Shown here: piece by piece, positions 25,440-33,774 of the stretch
Layout of the letters: the number at the start of each line of letters is the position of its first letter
Numbering within the stretch: the first letter of the stretch is position 1
From: an uncultured bacterium
GTDB lineage: Bacteria > Bacillota > Clostridia > Lachnospirales > Lachnospiraceae
Direction of reading: 5' to 3'
NCBI GenBank assembly: GCA_905215625.1
Contig: CAJMQQ010000024.1
Location: 1-38,384, forward strand
Length of the DNA stretch: 38,384 nucleotides
The notes under the pieces: model-generated
Seen by the model: the letters and a program-made list of their open reading frames with translations, nothing else
Told to the model about the DNA's origin: nothing
The model's database searches: none
Position numbers and translations under genes: made by a program

Positions 25440-25486
25440 AGTATAGTGTAGACGATATTTCCTCAAAATAAGGGTATTATTTCGTC
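25440..25486 (-). promoter_or_regulatory. Promoter and nested dyad upstream of the small HTH gene
   Basis: TTTTGA (25463-25468) and TATACT (25440-25445) on the minus strand have a 17-base spacer. A dyad AAATAA-5-TTATTT (25466-25482) and an outer GACGA/TCGTC pair (25451-25455, 25482-25486) cover the -35. This is a plausible operator for the encoded repressor. Confidence 0.55.
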
Positions 25487-25530
25487 TTTTCTGGATTATT
25501 TTTCCAAAAAAAGCGAAAAAACATCCTCTC

Positions 25531-25809
25531 TCACTCATTTTCCATCAGCTGTACCTGTAATGTCATCCCCAATGCAGCTGCTATCCGCACCAGCATTTCC
25601 AAAGATGGGTTGTAATTGCCGCTCTCAAATCTCGTAATATTGGTTCTGGGGATTCCCGTCCGTTTTGCAAGCTCCGCCTGGGTTATCCCCTGTAATTTTC
25701 GGCATCTCACATACTGTCCGATAACCGACTGACGGGTGTTTTTCTGCTCTGTTTCTATTACAATCTGCTGATCTCCTGCAGAATAGATATAATCCATACT
25801 ACTTCCCAT
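25531..25809 (-). CDS. XRE-family HTH protein, antitoxin-like
   Basis: This 92-aa protein has a C-terminal HTH (VRCRKLQGITQAELAKRTGI, PRTNITRFESGNYNPSLEML, AAALGMTLQVQL) of the kind found in HigA-type antitoxins. An N-terminal stretch of about 30 residues (YIYSAGDQQIVIETEQKN) precedes it. It overlaps the upstream 246-aa gene by 11 bases, so expression is coupled. The start is the ATG at 25809 or the one at 25797. It may repress the dyad-containing promoter ahead of the pair. The antitoxin role is inference from size and layout. Confidence 0.85.
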   Translation of the reverse strand: MGSSMDYIYSAGDQQIVIETEQKNTRQSVIGQYVRCRKLQGITQAELAKRTGIPRTNITRFESGNYNPSLEMLVRIAAALGMTLQVQLMENE

Positions 25810-26536
25810 GATTTGGCTCTTCTCCCTCTTCCATGCGTATATTCATATGCTTCCGGACTTTCTTATACCTGGAGCAGAACTCCTTTCCGGCTGCGTAATC
25901 TACCCGGTCTACGCAGATGAAATCTGCACCTTTTTTGGTGTTGACCAGCAAAATATCTCCTGGCACAACCGGTTCTCTTAATGAATATATCCAGATATAT
26001 CGTCTGCTTCCCTTTTTTCTCCACGTCCCGTCAGATAATTCCACGTGCCTTCCCTTAACAATTTTTTTCAATGGCTGTCCGGAAACCATTTCACAAATAT
26101 CTGCGTGTACCCCATACTTTTTCGCCAGAAGATAGGAGATGTAACCGTCTCTGAGCTGTTTTTCCTCATCGACTACAATTGCATGGGGCAGACGCTTTGT
26201 TTCCTGATAGTATTGTTCGTAATACAATACCTTCTCCGGTGAAGGGTCGGACATCAGGTCTATTTTGATTTCTTCAACCGGACAGGCATTCGTCAGCGTT
26301 CCTGCCAGAGTATATGCCAAAATCCCTTTTAGCCAGTCCGTATTCCGCAATATTTTCTCTGCACGAAAAACTGTCTGATCCCGGTTTGCCCGGTCTATCG
26401 GAATATACATATTCTGCATACCGGAATACTGCATACCGGCTGTCAGAAGCAGCTTATCCATCCGCTCAATCAATGCTTCATTTTCCTCTTCTTTTTCCAT
26501 ATCCAGATTTAAATATACATACAAACACTCATTCAT
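25799..26536 (-). CDS. Unknown protein paired with an XRE regulator
   Basis: I do not recognise this soluble 245-aa protein. The N-terminal half (MNECLYVYLNLDMEKEEENE to about residue 110) has no motif I know. The middle carries AIVVDEEKQLRDGYISYLLAKKYG, split here as VVDEEKQLRDGYISYLL, a pattern similar to ParB/sulfiredoxin-like pockets of phage-type proteins. The C-terminal part (RRYIWIYSLREPVVPGDILLVNTKKGADFICVDRV in two strands, ending in basic KVRKHMN) looks like a small beta-barrel (DUF5839-like). The ATG at 26536 is behind a very strong GGGAGGGAGG. It is the first gene of the pair with the XRE protein. A toxin function is possible but unproven. Confidence 0.8.
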   Translation of the reverse strand: MNECLYVYLNLDMEKEEENEALIERMDKLLLTAGMQYSGMQNMYIPIDRANRDQTVFRAEKILRNTDWLKGILAYTLAGTLTNACPVEEIKIDLMSDPSPEKVLYYEQYYQETKRLPHAIVVDEEKQLRDGYISYLLAKKYGVHADICEMVSGQPLKKIVKGRHVELSDGTWRKKGSRRYIWIYSLREPVVPGDILLVNTKKGADFICVDRVDYAAGKEFCSRYKKVRKHMNIRMEEGEEPNHGK

Positions 26537-26555
26537 TAAAAGTCCTCCCTCCCAG

Positions 26556-26608
26556 AAAAGAATCATATGTGATACCCATAATGTATCTTATATGATTCTT
26601 TTTGTCAA
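26556..26608 (-). promoter_or_regulatory. Promoter inside a 47-bp double dyad (candidate operator)
   Basis: On the minus strand TTGACA (26603-26608) and TACATT (26580-26585) are 17 bases apart, with transcription starting near 26573. Exact 13-bp arms 26556-26568 and 26590-26602 enclose a second dyad GATAC (26571-26575)/GTATC (26583-26587). The outer arms cover the spacer and the early transcribed region, so a dimeric protein bound there would block RNA polymerase. No other terminator separates the S8 protease gene from this promoter. Confidence 0.75.
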
Positions 26609-26616
26609 GGGATAAA

Positions 26617-28359
26617 TTATGAAAATGAAGTTGGAATACTGTCTCTTACGCACAGGGTTCCATACCCCAGCTGTGGATTGGGCCACATCTCATATCCTGG
26701 AAGCTGTTTTGCCCCCCGCTGCAAATAGGCTTTGATTTTTTCTCCATATAGGAAGGGATCATTTCCATTTACCGCTCCCCACTGGGCCAGAAGAGCTGCG
26801 CTTCCTGTGACAAAGGGGGCTGCAAAAGAAGTCCCGGTAAATGTGCCATAGCCGCCAAACCGGCTGGGAGCTGTAATACTGACTCCGGGAGCTGCCAGAT
26901 CTGGCTTAATCAGGTTGTTGCGGTTAAATCCTCTGCCGGAAAAATCCGCGTAGGCCTGGCGGGAGGAATCGTATGCCCCCACCGAAATCACCCGCATGGC
27001 TGTAGAGGGAATAGTCAGCGTTGTATCCGGATTGGCGTGCAAAAAACGGGTGGACGGATTTAAAAGGCCTGCAGACGGCATCCACAAATCATAATCTCCG
27101 GCCACAACCCGCCTGGGCGTCAGACGGATCCGCCAGATGCCGCTGTCTAAGTAATCCCTGATTGGAAGGAAATCAAAGTAAATCTCCTGGGACTGGCTGT
27201 AAGGACTTGGCTTTCCATAATACAGCAGCACCCTGGTTCCCCGATAATTGATGGTCTGAGGCCCTAACTGGCTGTTAATGGGGCCGCTGGATTCCCCTTG
27301 GGGTGTAATCAGGGTTATGGTAAAAATGTCTGCATAATTTTTCCAAAGCTGCACCGAAAGTCCTGTTTCATAAGGAGCAATTAAAAATTCTGCCTCTTCT
27401 TCCTGACCCAGAACTGCCGTTGCGGAAGTATGGCCGCCGCCCGCCCCTTCATTACCGGTTCCCACTACAATGGTGGTTTTTCCATAGCCGGAAATATCGC
27501 TGAAAAAGGTTTCCAGCAGACTGGTTCCATCATGGGAGCCATAGGTATTCCCAATGCTCACATTAATCACAATGGGCATCTGAAGTTCCACACCTTTTAA
27601 AACTGCATAGTTTAAAGCCCGCATTAATTCGGTGGTTCTTGGAAATCCTTCTTCTTTCGGAGTTCCCAGTTTGACAATTAAAAGCGTACTTTCATAGGCC
27701 ACGCCCCTGTACCGCCCATCTCCTGCCCTGCCGTTTCCAGCGCAAATTCCAGCTACCGCCGTACCATGTCCGCTGACATCCTGGGAAGGAACCAGCCGTC
27801 TTCCAGCTTCCTGCCCCAGTTCGTTGGAAACGGCAATCGCTTCATTGATCTCTTCTTCTGTAAAAACCCTGTTCAAATCCTGATCCCACAGCGCTGCAAT
27901 ACGGGTGGTTCCATCCGGGTTCATAAAATCTGGATGAAGGTAGTCAATTCCCGAATCAATCACCGCCACAAGCACACCTTTTCCTGTAAGATTCTGTCTG
28001 CCGTCCTGGGAAATACTGTCATTTCCCGTCTGGACTCCTAAAATGCAGGACGCCTGTTTTCCCTCATTTAAGGAAAAAAACAGGCGTTTCGGCTTTTCCA
28101 CATATTCAATTTGATTTAAGTCACTGACCGCATCTACAAGTTCTTCCGGGACGGTTATAATTCCATATCCGTTTAACAGTTCTTCTTTCTTTGCTCCAAA
28201 CTGCTCTACAACGCTTAAATCTCCGATATATCGGACAATGAGCTCCCAGGTTCTGCGTTCCTTATTGTATCCGGTCTGCAGCGCCTGGGATTTCTGAAAA
28301 TCCTCCGGCGAAGCGTCCAAAGCTAAGTTTAAAAGATTTTCCAGTTTTTGATCCTGCAT
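26617..28359 (-). CDS. S8 subtilisin-like serine protease, Csp-like
   Basis: The 580-aa protease has the full catalytic triad: D135 (VAVIDSGID), H198 (SGHGTAVAG) and S511 (FTGTSFAAPFV), plus the oxyanion Asn in VVGTGNEGAG. There is no signal peptide. The first 100 residues form a prodomain (IVRYIGDLSVVEQFG, YGIITVPEELVDAVSDL). A beta-rich insert of about 120 residues lies before the last catalytic block. This architecture is that of clostridial CspA/B/C proteases involved in spore germination. The triad is intact, so it should be an active CspB-like enzyme and not a pseudoprotease. Start ATG at 28359 has GGGGATGG upstream. Confidence 0.88.
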   Translation of the reverse strand: MQDQKLENLLNLALDASPEDFQKSQALQTGYNKERRTWELIVRYIGDLSVVEQFGAKKEELLNGYGIITVPEELVDAVSDLNQIEYVEKPKRLFFSLNEGKQASCILGVQTGNDSISQDGRQNLTGKGVLVAVIDSGIDYLHPDFMNPDGTTRIAALWDQDLNRVFTEEEINEAIAVSNELGQEAGRRLVPSQDVSGHGTAVAGICAGNGRAGDGRYRGVAYESTLLIVKLGTPKEEGFPRTTELMRALNYAVLKGVELQMPIVINVSIGNTYGSHDGTSLLETFFSDISGYGKTTIVVGTGNEGAGGGHTSATAVLGQEEEAEFLIAPYETGLSVQLWKNYADIFTITLITPQGESSGPINSQLGPQTINYRGTRVLLYYGKPSPYSQSQEIYFDFLPIRDYLDSGIWRIRLTPRRVVAGDYDLWMPSAGLLNPSTRFLHANPDTTLTIPSTAMRVISVGAYDSSRQAYADFSGRGFNRNNLIKPDLAAPGVSITAPSRFGGYGTFTGTSFAAPFVTGSAALLAQWGAVNGNDPFLYGEKIKAYLQRGAKQLPGYEMWPNPQLGYGTLCVRDSIPTSFS

Positions 28360-28405
28360 GGCGCCATCCCCATGTTTTTTGTAATTCTATTCTTCAGACT
28401 TTCTT

Positions 28406-30058
28406 TTATGCACGTTCCAGCGCCAAAAATTCAAATGGTCTTAACAAAATGGTTCTGCCGTCAGATTTCTCATACTCCTTATAATTTCCGATTAATCTGC
28501 GGTAATTCTTCCATTCTGCTTCTTCTGTAAGATCAATAGGCTCAGAGCTTATGTTTGCAAGTACCACCAGTTCTTCTGTTCCCAGATTTCTCTTATAAGC
28601 CAGCACGCGGGGATTGTCTTTCTGGATAAACCGGATACTTCCTTCTCTAATGATTTCCTTTTGCTTTCTGAGAGCAATTAACGTTTTGTAAAAAGACAAA
28701 ATAGATTCCGGATCGGTTTCCTGATCCTGGACATTGATGCATCCGTCGTTTTTCCCAAAACCAAGCCATGGGCATCCCTCTGAGAATCCTCCATCCGGAT
28801 CCTTTGTCCACTGCATCGGCGTCCGGCTGTTATCCCTGGATCTGGCTCCTAAAATCTCCAGCGCTTCTTCCCTGGATTTTCCCTGATTCAGCAAAATCTC
28901 GTAATAATTCAGGCTTTCTACGTCCCGATACTGGGAAATATCCGTAAAATGGGCGTTTTCCATTCCGATTTCTTCTCCCTGGTAGATGTAAGGCGTTCCC
29001 CGCATCAAATGGATTGCTCCGGCCAGCATCTTGGCTGACTCCTTCCAGTATGCGCCTTCATCCCCCAGACGGGACACAATCCTTGGCTGGTCGTGATTGC
29101 ACCAGAACAGCGCATTCCAGCCACCTCCCTGCTCCATTCCTTCCTGCCAGGTCTCAAACAGTGTTTTTAGGGCCATCATATCCGGCTTTTTCAGTTCCCA
29201 CTTCCGGCCGTCCTTATAATCAATTTTCAAATGATGGAAATTAAAACACATGGATAGTTCTTTTTCCGCGGGATTGGAATACCGGATGCAGTTTTCCAGG
29301 GTAGTCGAAGACATTTCCCCTACGGTTACCATTTCTTCAATTCCTGTATCTCTTACCAGCTCTTTTAAGTAATCATGGACATGAACTCCGTCTGTATAAA
29401 ACCGCCTTCCGTCTCCCATCTCATCATCTTTCAAAACTTCTGGCTTGGAAATCAGATTGACCACATCAAATCGGAATCCTTCCACTCCTTTGTTTTTCCA
29501 GAACCGGATCACATTCTTTAACTCCTGACGGACTTTGGGATTTTTCCAGTTTAAATCCGCCTGGGTTACGTCAAACAAATGAAGGTACCATTTTTTCAGG
29601 GAAGGTACGTATTCCCAGGCAGGTCCGCCAAATTTCGACTCCCAGTTGGTAGGGGCCTTATCCGGCGTCCCCTCTTCCCAGATATAATAATCCTGGTATT
29701 CTTTCTCCCCTGACAATGCCTTCTGGAACCACGGATGGCTGGTGGATGTGTGATTAAACACCATATCTAACATCAGGCCGATTCCTCTTTTTTTTCCTTC
29801 TAGAATCAGTTCTTCCATGTCCTCCATTGTACCAAACATAGGGTCAATGCTGCAATAATCTGCCACGTCATACCCGTTGTCCCTCTGAGGGGAAGGAAAT
29901 ACCGGCGTCAGCCAGAGAATGTCTACACCCAGATCTTTCAAATAATCCAGCCTGCGAATAATTCCTCTTAAATCTCCGATTCCGTCGCCGTCTGAATCCT
30001 GAAATGATTTTGGATAAATCTGATACACAACTTTTTTACTAAGATCCGTCATCGCCAT
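28406..30058 (-). CDS. treC: Trehalose-6-phosphate hydrolase (GH13)
   Basis: This enzyme splits trehalose 6-phosphate, made by the TreB PTS, into glucose and glucose 6-phosphate. The 550-aa GH13 protein has VVYQIYPKSFQDSDGDGIGD, the nucleophile D198 in GFRFDVVN, the acid/base E248 in TVGEMSS, and FWCNHDQPRIVSR. The NHDQPR wording and TPMQW segment match the oligo-1,6-glucosidase/phosphotrehalase group. The context decides for trehalose phosphate: it follows treB by 15 bases, with AAAGGAGGGGAAA before the ATG. B. subtilis calls this gene treA. Confidence 0.93.
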   Translation of the reverse strand: MAMTDLSKKVVYQIYPKSFQDSDGDGIGDLRGIIRRLDYLKDLGVDILWLTPVFPSPQRDNGYDVADYCSIDPMFGTMEDMEELILEGKKRGIGLMLDMVFNHTSTSHPWFQKALSGEKEYQDYYIWEEGTPDKAPTNWESKFGGPAWEYVPSLKKWYLHLFDVTQADLNWKNPKVRQELKNVIRFWKNKGVEGFRFDVVNLISKPEVLKDDEMGDGRRFYTDGVHVHDYLKELVRDTGIEEMVTVGEMSSTTLENCIRYSNPAEKELSMCFNFHHLKIDYKDGRKWELKKPDMMALKTLFETWQEGMEQGGGWNALFWCNHDQPRIVSRLGDEGAYWKESAKMLAGAIHLMRGTPYIYQGEEIGMENAHFTDISQYRDVESLNYYEILLNQGKSREEALEILGARSRDNSRTPMQWTKDPDGGFSEGCPWLGFGKNDGCINVQDQETDPESILSFYKTLIALRKQKEIIREGSIRFIQKDNPRVLAYKRNLGTEELVVLANISSEPIDLTEEAEWKNYRRLIGNYKEYEKSDGRTILLRPFEFLALERA

Positions 30059-30073
30059 TTTCCCCTCCTTTAT

Positions 30074-31543
30074 TTAACGTTCGCTGGCTGGAAGCTTTTT
30101 TCTTCCCATTATAACCGTAAGGACAAATGGAACTGCAATTGCAATCAGCATACAAACTGCAAAACTTGCCATACTCTGAGTCTGAATGGAAAGAATACCT
30201 GGGATTCCTCCTACGCCAATGGCATTTGCTGTCGTTGCAGTTGCCACACACACCACTCCTGCGATTGCAGAACCAATCATGCCGCAGACAAACGGAAATC
30301 CATGTTTTAAGTTTACACCGAAAATAGCCGGCTCTGTAACGCCAAGATAGCAGGAAATAGCTGCTGGAACATTGACTTCCTGGGCACTGGCATTTTTCTT
30401 CTGAAGGAACATCATGCCGAGAACTGCAGAACCCTGGGCAATGTTGGACAGGGCAATCATAGGCCACAGCATGGTTCCGCCGTAATCGGCAATCAGCTGT
30501 AAATCAATGGCATTGGACATATGGTGAAGTCCGGTAATCACTAATGGTGCATAAACAAATCCAAATACTGCTCCAAATAACACTTTTAACGGCCCGGTAA
30601 TACCTGCGTATACCACAGATGATACGGCAGAACCAATCTTCCAGCCAATAGGGCCTAATACAAAATGAGCAGCAACTACTGCCAGAATCAGGCTGCAGAA
30701 TGGCACAACTATCATGGAAATGGCCTGAGGCGTAATTTTCCTGAAAAACCGTTCCAGGTACACCAGGGTAAACGCTGCTAAAATAGCCGGAATTACCTGG
30801 GCCTGATAGCCAATCATATCAATCTGGAAAAATCCAAAATCCCATTTCGGAATGTCTGCGGCCGCCGTTCCTGCTACTGCATAAGCATTTAACAACTGGC
30901 CGGAAACCAGGGTAAGTCCCAGTACAATACCAAGCATCTGAGTAGTACCCATTTTTTTCGTTACAGACCAGCAGATTCCCACCGGAAGCATATGGAAGAT
31001 AGCTTCGCCAATGAGCCACAAAAAGCTGTCAATGCCTGACCAGAACTGGCTGATGTCACACAAAGTCTTGGTTCCATTTTCAAATAAATAGATGCTGTCA
31101 ATACAGTTGCGGAAGCCCAAAATCAGACCTCCGGTAATAATTGCCGGAATCAGCGGTGCAAAAATTTCTGCCAGCGCTGCAATCGCTCTCTGCAGCGGAG
31201 TCTGATTCTGTTTTGCCGCTTCCTTTACCGCATCTTTAGATACGCCTTCGATTCCTGCTTCTGCTACGAAATCATTATAAAAATCCGAAACTGCATTTCC
31301 GATAATTACCTGGAACTGCCCTGACTGAGTAAAACTGCCTTTGACCACTTTCATGGCTTCAATTGCTTCCACATCCGCTTTTGACGGGTCTGACAGCACA
31401 AACCGCATTCTGGTCATACAATGGGACACTGCCGCAATGTTCTCTCTGCCGCCAACCAGGCGCAGAAGTTCTTTTCCCTCTTCTTCTTTTATAATAACGT
31501 TAGTGGATTTTCCGCAATTTGTCAAAATAGGAAGTGACCCCAT
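30074..31543 (-). CDS. treB: Trehalose PTS permease IIBC
   Basis: This membrane protein imports and phosphorylates trehalose. The IIB domain comes first (LVGGRENIAAVSHCMTRMRF, phospho-cysteine C42 from the ATG at 31543). It is followed by a IIC domain of about 380 residues (FAPLIPAIITGGLILGF, GLHHMSNAIDLQ, SCYLGVTEPAIFGVNLKHGF). There is no IIA domain, so phosphate must come from a glucose-type IIA elsewhere. The start is uncertain. The ATG at 31543 has no clear ribosome binding site and overlaps the start of treR. Alignment with known TreB suggests a start near 31498, but only GTT, ATT and ATA codons occur there. Confidence 0.9.
   Translation of the reverse strand: MGSLPILTNCGKSTNVIIKEEEGKELLRLVGGRENIAAVSHCMTRMRFVLSDPSKADVEAIEAMKVVKGSFTQSGQFQVIIGNAVSDFYNDFVAEAGIEGVSKDAVKEAAKQNQTPLQRAIAALAEIFAPLIPAIITGGLILGFRNCIDSIYLFENGTKTLCDISQFWSGIDSFLWLIGEAIFHMLPVGICWSVTKKMGTTQMLGIVLGLTLVSGQLLNAYAVAGTAAADIPKWDFGFFQIDMIGYQAQVIPAILAAFTLVYLERFFRKITPQAISMIVVPFCSLILAVVAAHFVLGPIGWKIGSAVSSVVYAGITGPLKVLFGAVFGFVYAPLVITGLHHMSNAIDLQLIADYGGTMLWPMIALSNIAQGSAVLGMMFLQKKNASAQEVNVPAAISCYLGVTEPAIFGVNLKHGFPFVCGMIGSAIAGVVCVATATTANAIGVGGIPGILSIQTQSMASFAVCMLIAIAVPFVLTVIMGRKKLPASER
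31490..31525. promoter_or_regulatory. Overlapping divergent promoter elements inside the treB 5' end
   Basis: On the minus strand TTGACA (31520-31525) has a 17-base spacer to TAACGT (31497-31502). On the plus strand TATAAT (31490-31495) lies about 40 bases before the treR start, with a weak -35. Both sets lie inside the open frame of treB if it begins at 31543. Confidence 0.5.
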
Positions 31544-32289
31544 TGCCCAAAAGCAAATATGAAGATATCTATCGAGATTTAAAACAAAAAATTGAAACCA
31601 ATGAGTTTGCATGCCAGGAATTGCTTCCCTCCGAAAATTCCCTGATTCAGATTTACAGCTGCTCTCGCAATACGGTCCGCCGTGCCTTAAGCCGGCTGGC
31701 TGTTGACGGCTACGTTCAGGCCATTCAGGGAAAAGGCGTCCGCAATATTTACCAGCCTGTGGACAAGACTGCGTTTACGATTGGTGAAATTGAAAGTTTT
31801 CAGGAATCAGCCAAACGAAACGGCCAGAAGCCCCAAACCAAAGTCGTGTTATTTCTGGAAATTACAGCAGATGAAAAAATCAGCAAAAAAACAGGTTTTC
31901 CTCCTGGTTCAGAGCTTTATTACCTTCAGCGTGTCCACTGCTTAGACGGACGGCCGCTGATTCTGAATCACAATTACTTTTTAAAAGAGGCCGCATCCGG
32001 CCTGACCAGGGAAATTGCAGAAGCTTCTATTTACCAGTATCTGGAAAACCAGCTTCATATGACCATTGTCAACAGCAAACGGATTATGACTGTAGAAAAG
32101 ATTACGGAAATTGACGAAAAGTATCTGGAGCTTAATGCAGAGGATTACAACTGCATGGCTGTCGTAACCAGCTATACCTACAACAGCCAGGGCGTAATGT
32201 TTGAATTTACCCAGTCACGCCACAGACCAGATTATTTCCGTTTCCAGGACAATGCAATACGGCGTCCAGGCGGCGCATTGCAGGTGTAG
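31534..32289 (+). CDS. treR: GntR/UTRA-family trehalose operon repressor
   Basis: This is the likely repressor of treBC, released by trehalose 6-phosphate. The protein of about 250 aa has a GntR winged HTH in the first 75 residues (YEDIYRDLKQKIETNEFACQ, LLPSENSL, CSRNTVRRALSRLAVDGYVQ, QGKGVRNIY). A UTRA effector domain follows (GSELYYLQRVHCLDGRPL, EASIYQYLEN, ending FEFTQSRHRPDYFRF). Divergent position to treB supports the name. The GTG at 31534 lies too close to its AGGA. The TTG at 31543, giving PKSKYEDIY after the initiator, has better spacing and may be the true start. Confidence 0.88.
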   Translation: MTPLPKSKYEDIYRDLKQKIETNEFACQELLPSENSLIQIYSCSRNTVRRALSRLAVDGYVQAIQGKGVRNIYQPVDKTAFTIGEIESFQESAKRNGQKPQTKVVLFLEITADEKISKKTGFPPGSELYYLQRVHCLDGRPLILNHNYFLKEAASGLTREIAEASIYQYLENQLHMTIVNSKRIMTVEKITEIDEKYLELNAEDYNCMAVVTSYTYNSQGVMFEFTQSRHRPDYFRFQDNAIRRPGGALQV

Positions 32290-32306
32290 TACTCCTATAT
32301 TATACT

Positions 32307-32353
32307 CAAAAAAAGACAGGTTGCAGTCTCTTATATTAACGAACTGCAACCTG
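32307..32353 (-). terminator. Terminator of the beta-glucoside PTS operon
   Basis: CAGGTTGCAGT (32343-32353 on the minus strand) pairs exactly with ACTGCAACCTG (32317-32327). It is followed by TCTTTTTTTG on the minus strand. It may also slow treR transcripts from the other side, but the plus strand has no T-run. Confidence 0.85.
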
Positions 32354-32377
32354 CCGCAAATTATAATCAGTTATTTT

Positions 32378-33757
32378 TTATACTGTATCTTCATCATATC
32401 CCAGCACAAAAGCGACTGCCGCAGATACTAAAATACATACAATAATCCCCGCTGCCATAGCAATGATTGTATTTTGAAAAATTGGCAATGCCATAACTGT
32501 GGAATATCCCATCACATACGCCCTTGCGCCAAGTATTCCCGCTACAATTCCTCCAGCTGCTCCGCCAGCCATCACCCCATACATAGGCTTTTTTAGCTTT
32601 AAATTAACGCCATAAAGAGCTGGTTCTGTTACTCCTGCCATAATACATCCAAAAGCAAGTGCCAGAACCTCTGACCTGTACGCTGCATCTTTGCTGCGTA
32701 ATGCAACCCCAATACACGCTCCCCCTTCTGCTATATTATGTAAAATAAATGCAGGGCGAATAATGGGATCATAGCCAGGATCTGCAATTGCCTGTGCCAT
32801 AAATGGTGCAATTGCACCGTGCATTCCGCACATAACCATCCATGGAAGACACGCAGCTAAAAGTCCTACTGCAACCGGTGCTATAGTGCTTCCAAGCCAA
32901 ATAAAAAGAGTTGCCAAATAACTTCCTGCATAACTGCCCAAAGGCCCAAGAATTACAAAACCCAGTGTCATAGTTACAACCACAGTCCCCATTCCAACAA
33001 AAATGGATTTGAAAATACCTGGTACAAATTTATTAAACCATTTTTCTGTATAACTGGCCGTTACAGCAATCAGCAATGCTGGAACCAGGGAACTGGAATA
33101 GCTAACTCCCTTTACCGGAAGCCCAAACAAGTAAATAGCCTCCCCTACACTGACCAGATTAAGAAATTCCGGACACAAAAGAGTTGCTGAACATATCATT
33201 GCATAAATTGGCGTACTGTGAAGCTTCAAAGATGCGCCATAAGCCACAAATATCGGCATAAAGTAAAATGGCACGTTTGCTAAGCCGCTTAATAATATAT
33301 ATGTCTGCGTTTCACCAAACTCCCCATTTACCATTGTAATTAAAAGCAGCAGCACTTTCAGCATACCGCCTGCCACCAATCCTGATACCATTGGAGTCAT
33401 AGACGAAGATACATAGTTTAGAACAATCGTCATAGTTTTCTTTAATGTCAAAGATTCTGTTTGACTTACCTTGTCTGATGCTGAATCTTCTTTTGTCTTA
33501 TCCGAAAATCCTCCCAGTTTCTGTGTTTCCGAAAAGACAGCTAACACATTTTTTCCTAAGATTACCTGTGTCTGCCCTCCAGCTACCACACACCCCAGAA
33601 CGCCCTGTACATTTTTTACTGCATCCATATCTACTTTTGTATCATCGGTTAATATAAATCTCAATCTGGTCATACAATGTGTAATAGACTGAACATTTTC
33701 TATTCCACCTACATACTTTAATATTTCTTTTGCACACTCGTTTTCGTCGATTTTCAT
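32378..33757 (-). CDS. Beta-glucoside-type PTS permease IIBC
   Basis: This 459-aa permease of the glucose/glucoside/sucrose superfamily has an N-terminal IIB domain (ILKYVGGIENVQSITHCMTR, phospho-cysteine C28). A polar linker of about 35 residues (around SDKTKEDSASDK) leads to a IIC domain with about ten helices (MTPMVSGLVAGGMLKVLLLL, GMHGAIAPFMAQAI, MAGVTEPALYGVNLKLKKP). The IIA domain typical of BglP/BglF is missing. The ATG at 33757 follows AAGGGAGAAG. It lies 17 bases after the GH1 gene, so the imported sugar should be a beta-glucoside such as cellobiose, arbutin or salicin. Confidence 0.9.
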   Translation of the reverse strand: MKIDENECAKEILKYVGGIENVQSITHCMTRLRFILTDDTKVDMDAVKNVQGVLGCVVAGGQTQVILGKNVLAVFSETQKLGGFSDKTKEDSASDKVSQTESLTLKKTMTIVLNYVSSSMTPMVSGLVAGGMLKVLLLLITMVNGEFGETQTYILLSGLANVPFYFMPIFVAYGASLKLHSTPIYAMICSATLLCPEFLNLVSVGEAIYLFGLPVKGVSYSSSLVPALLIAVTASYTEKWFNKFVPGIFKSIFVGMGTVVVTMTLGFVILGPLGSYAGSYLATLFIWLGSTIAPVAVGLLAACLPWMVMCGMHGAIAPFMAQAIADPGYDPIIRPAFILHNIAEGGACIGVALRSKDAAYRSEVLALAFGCIMAGVTEPALYGVNLKLKKPMYGVMAGGAAGGIVAGILGARAYVMGYSTVMALPIFQNTIIAMAAGIIVCILVSAAVAFVLGYDEDTV

Positions 33758-33774
33758 GAAACGCTTCTCCCTTC

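Noticed and set aside
30039..30467. Minus-strand open frame of 142 codons inside treB in another frame
   Set aside because: It overlaps conserved treB sequence out of frame, and its Cys/Ser-rich composition is typical of a shadow frame.
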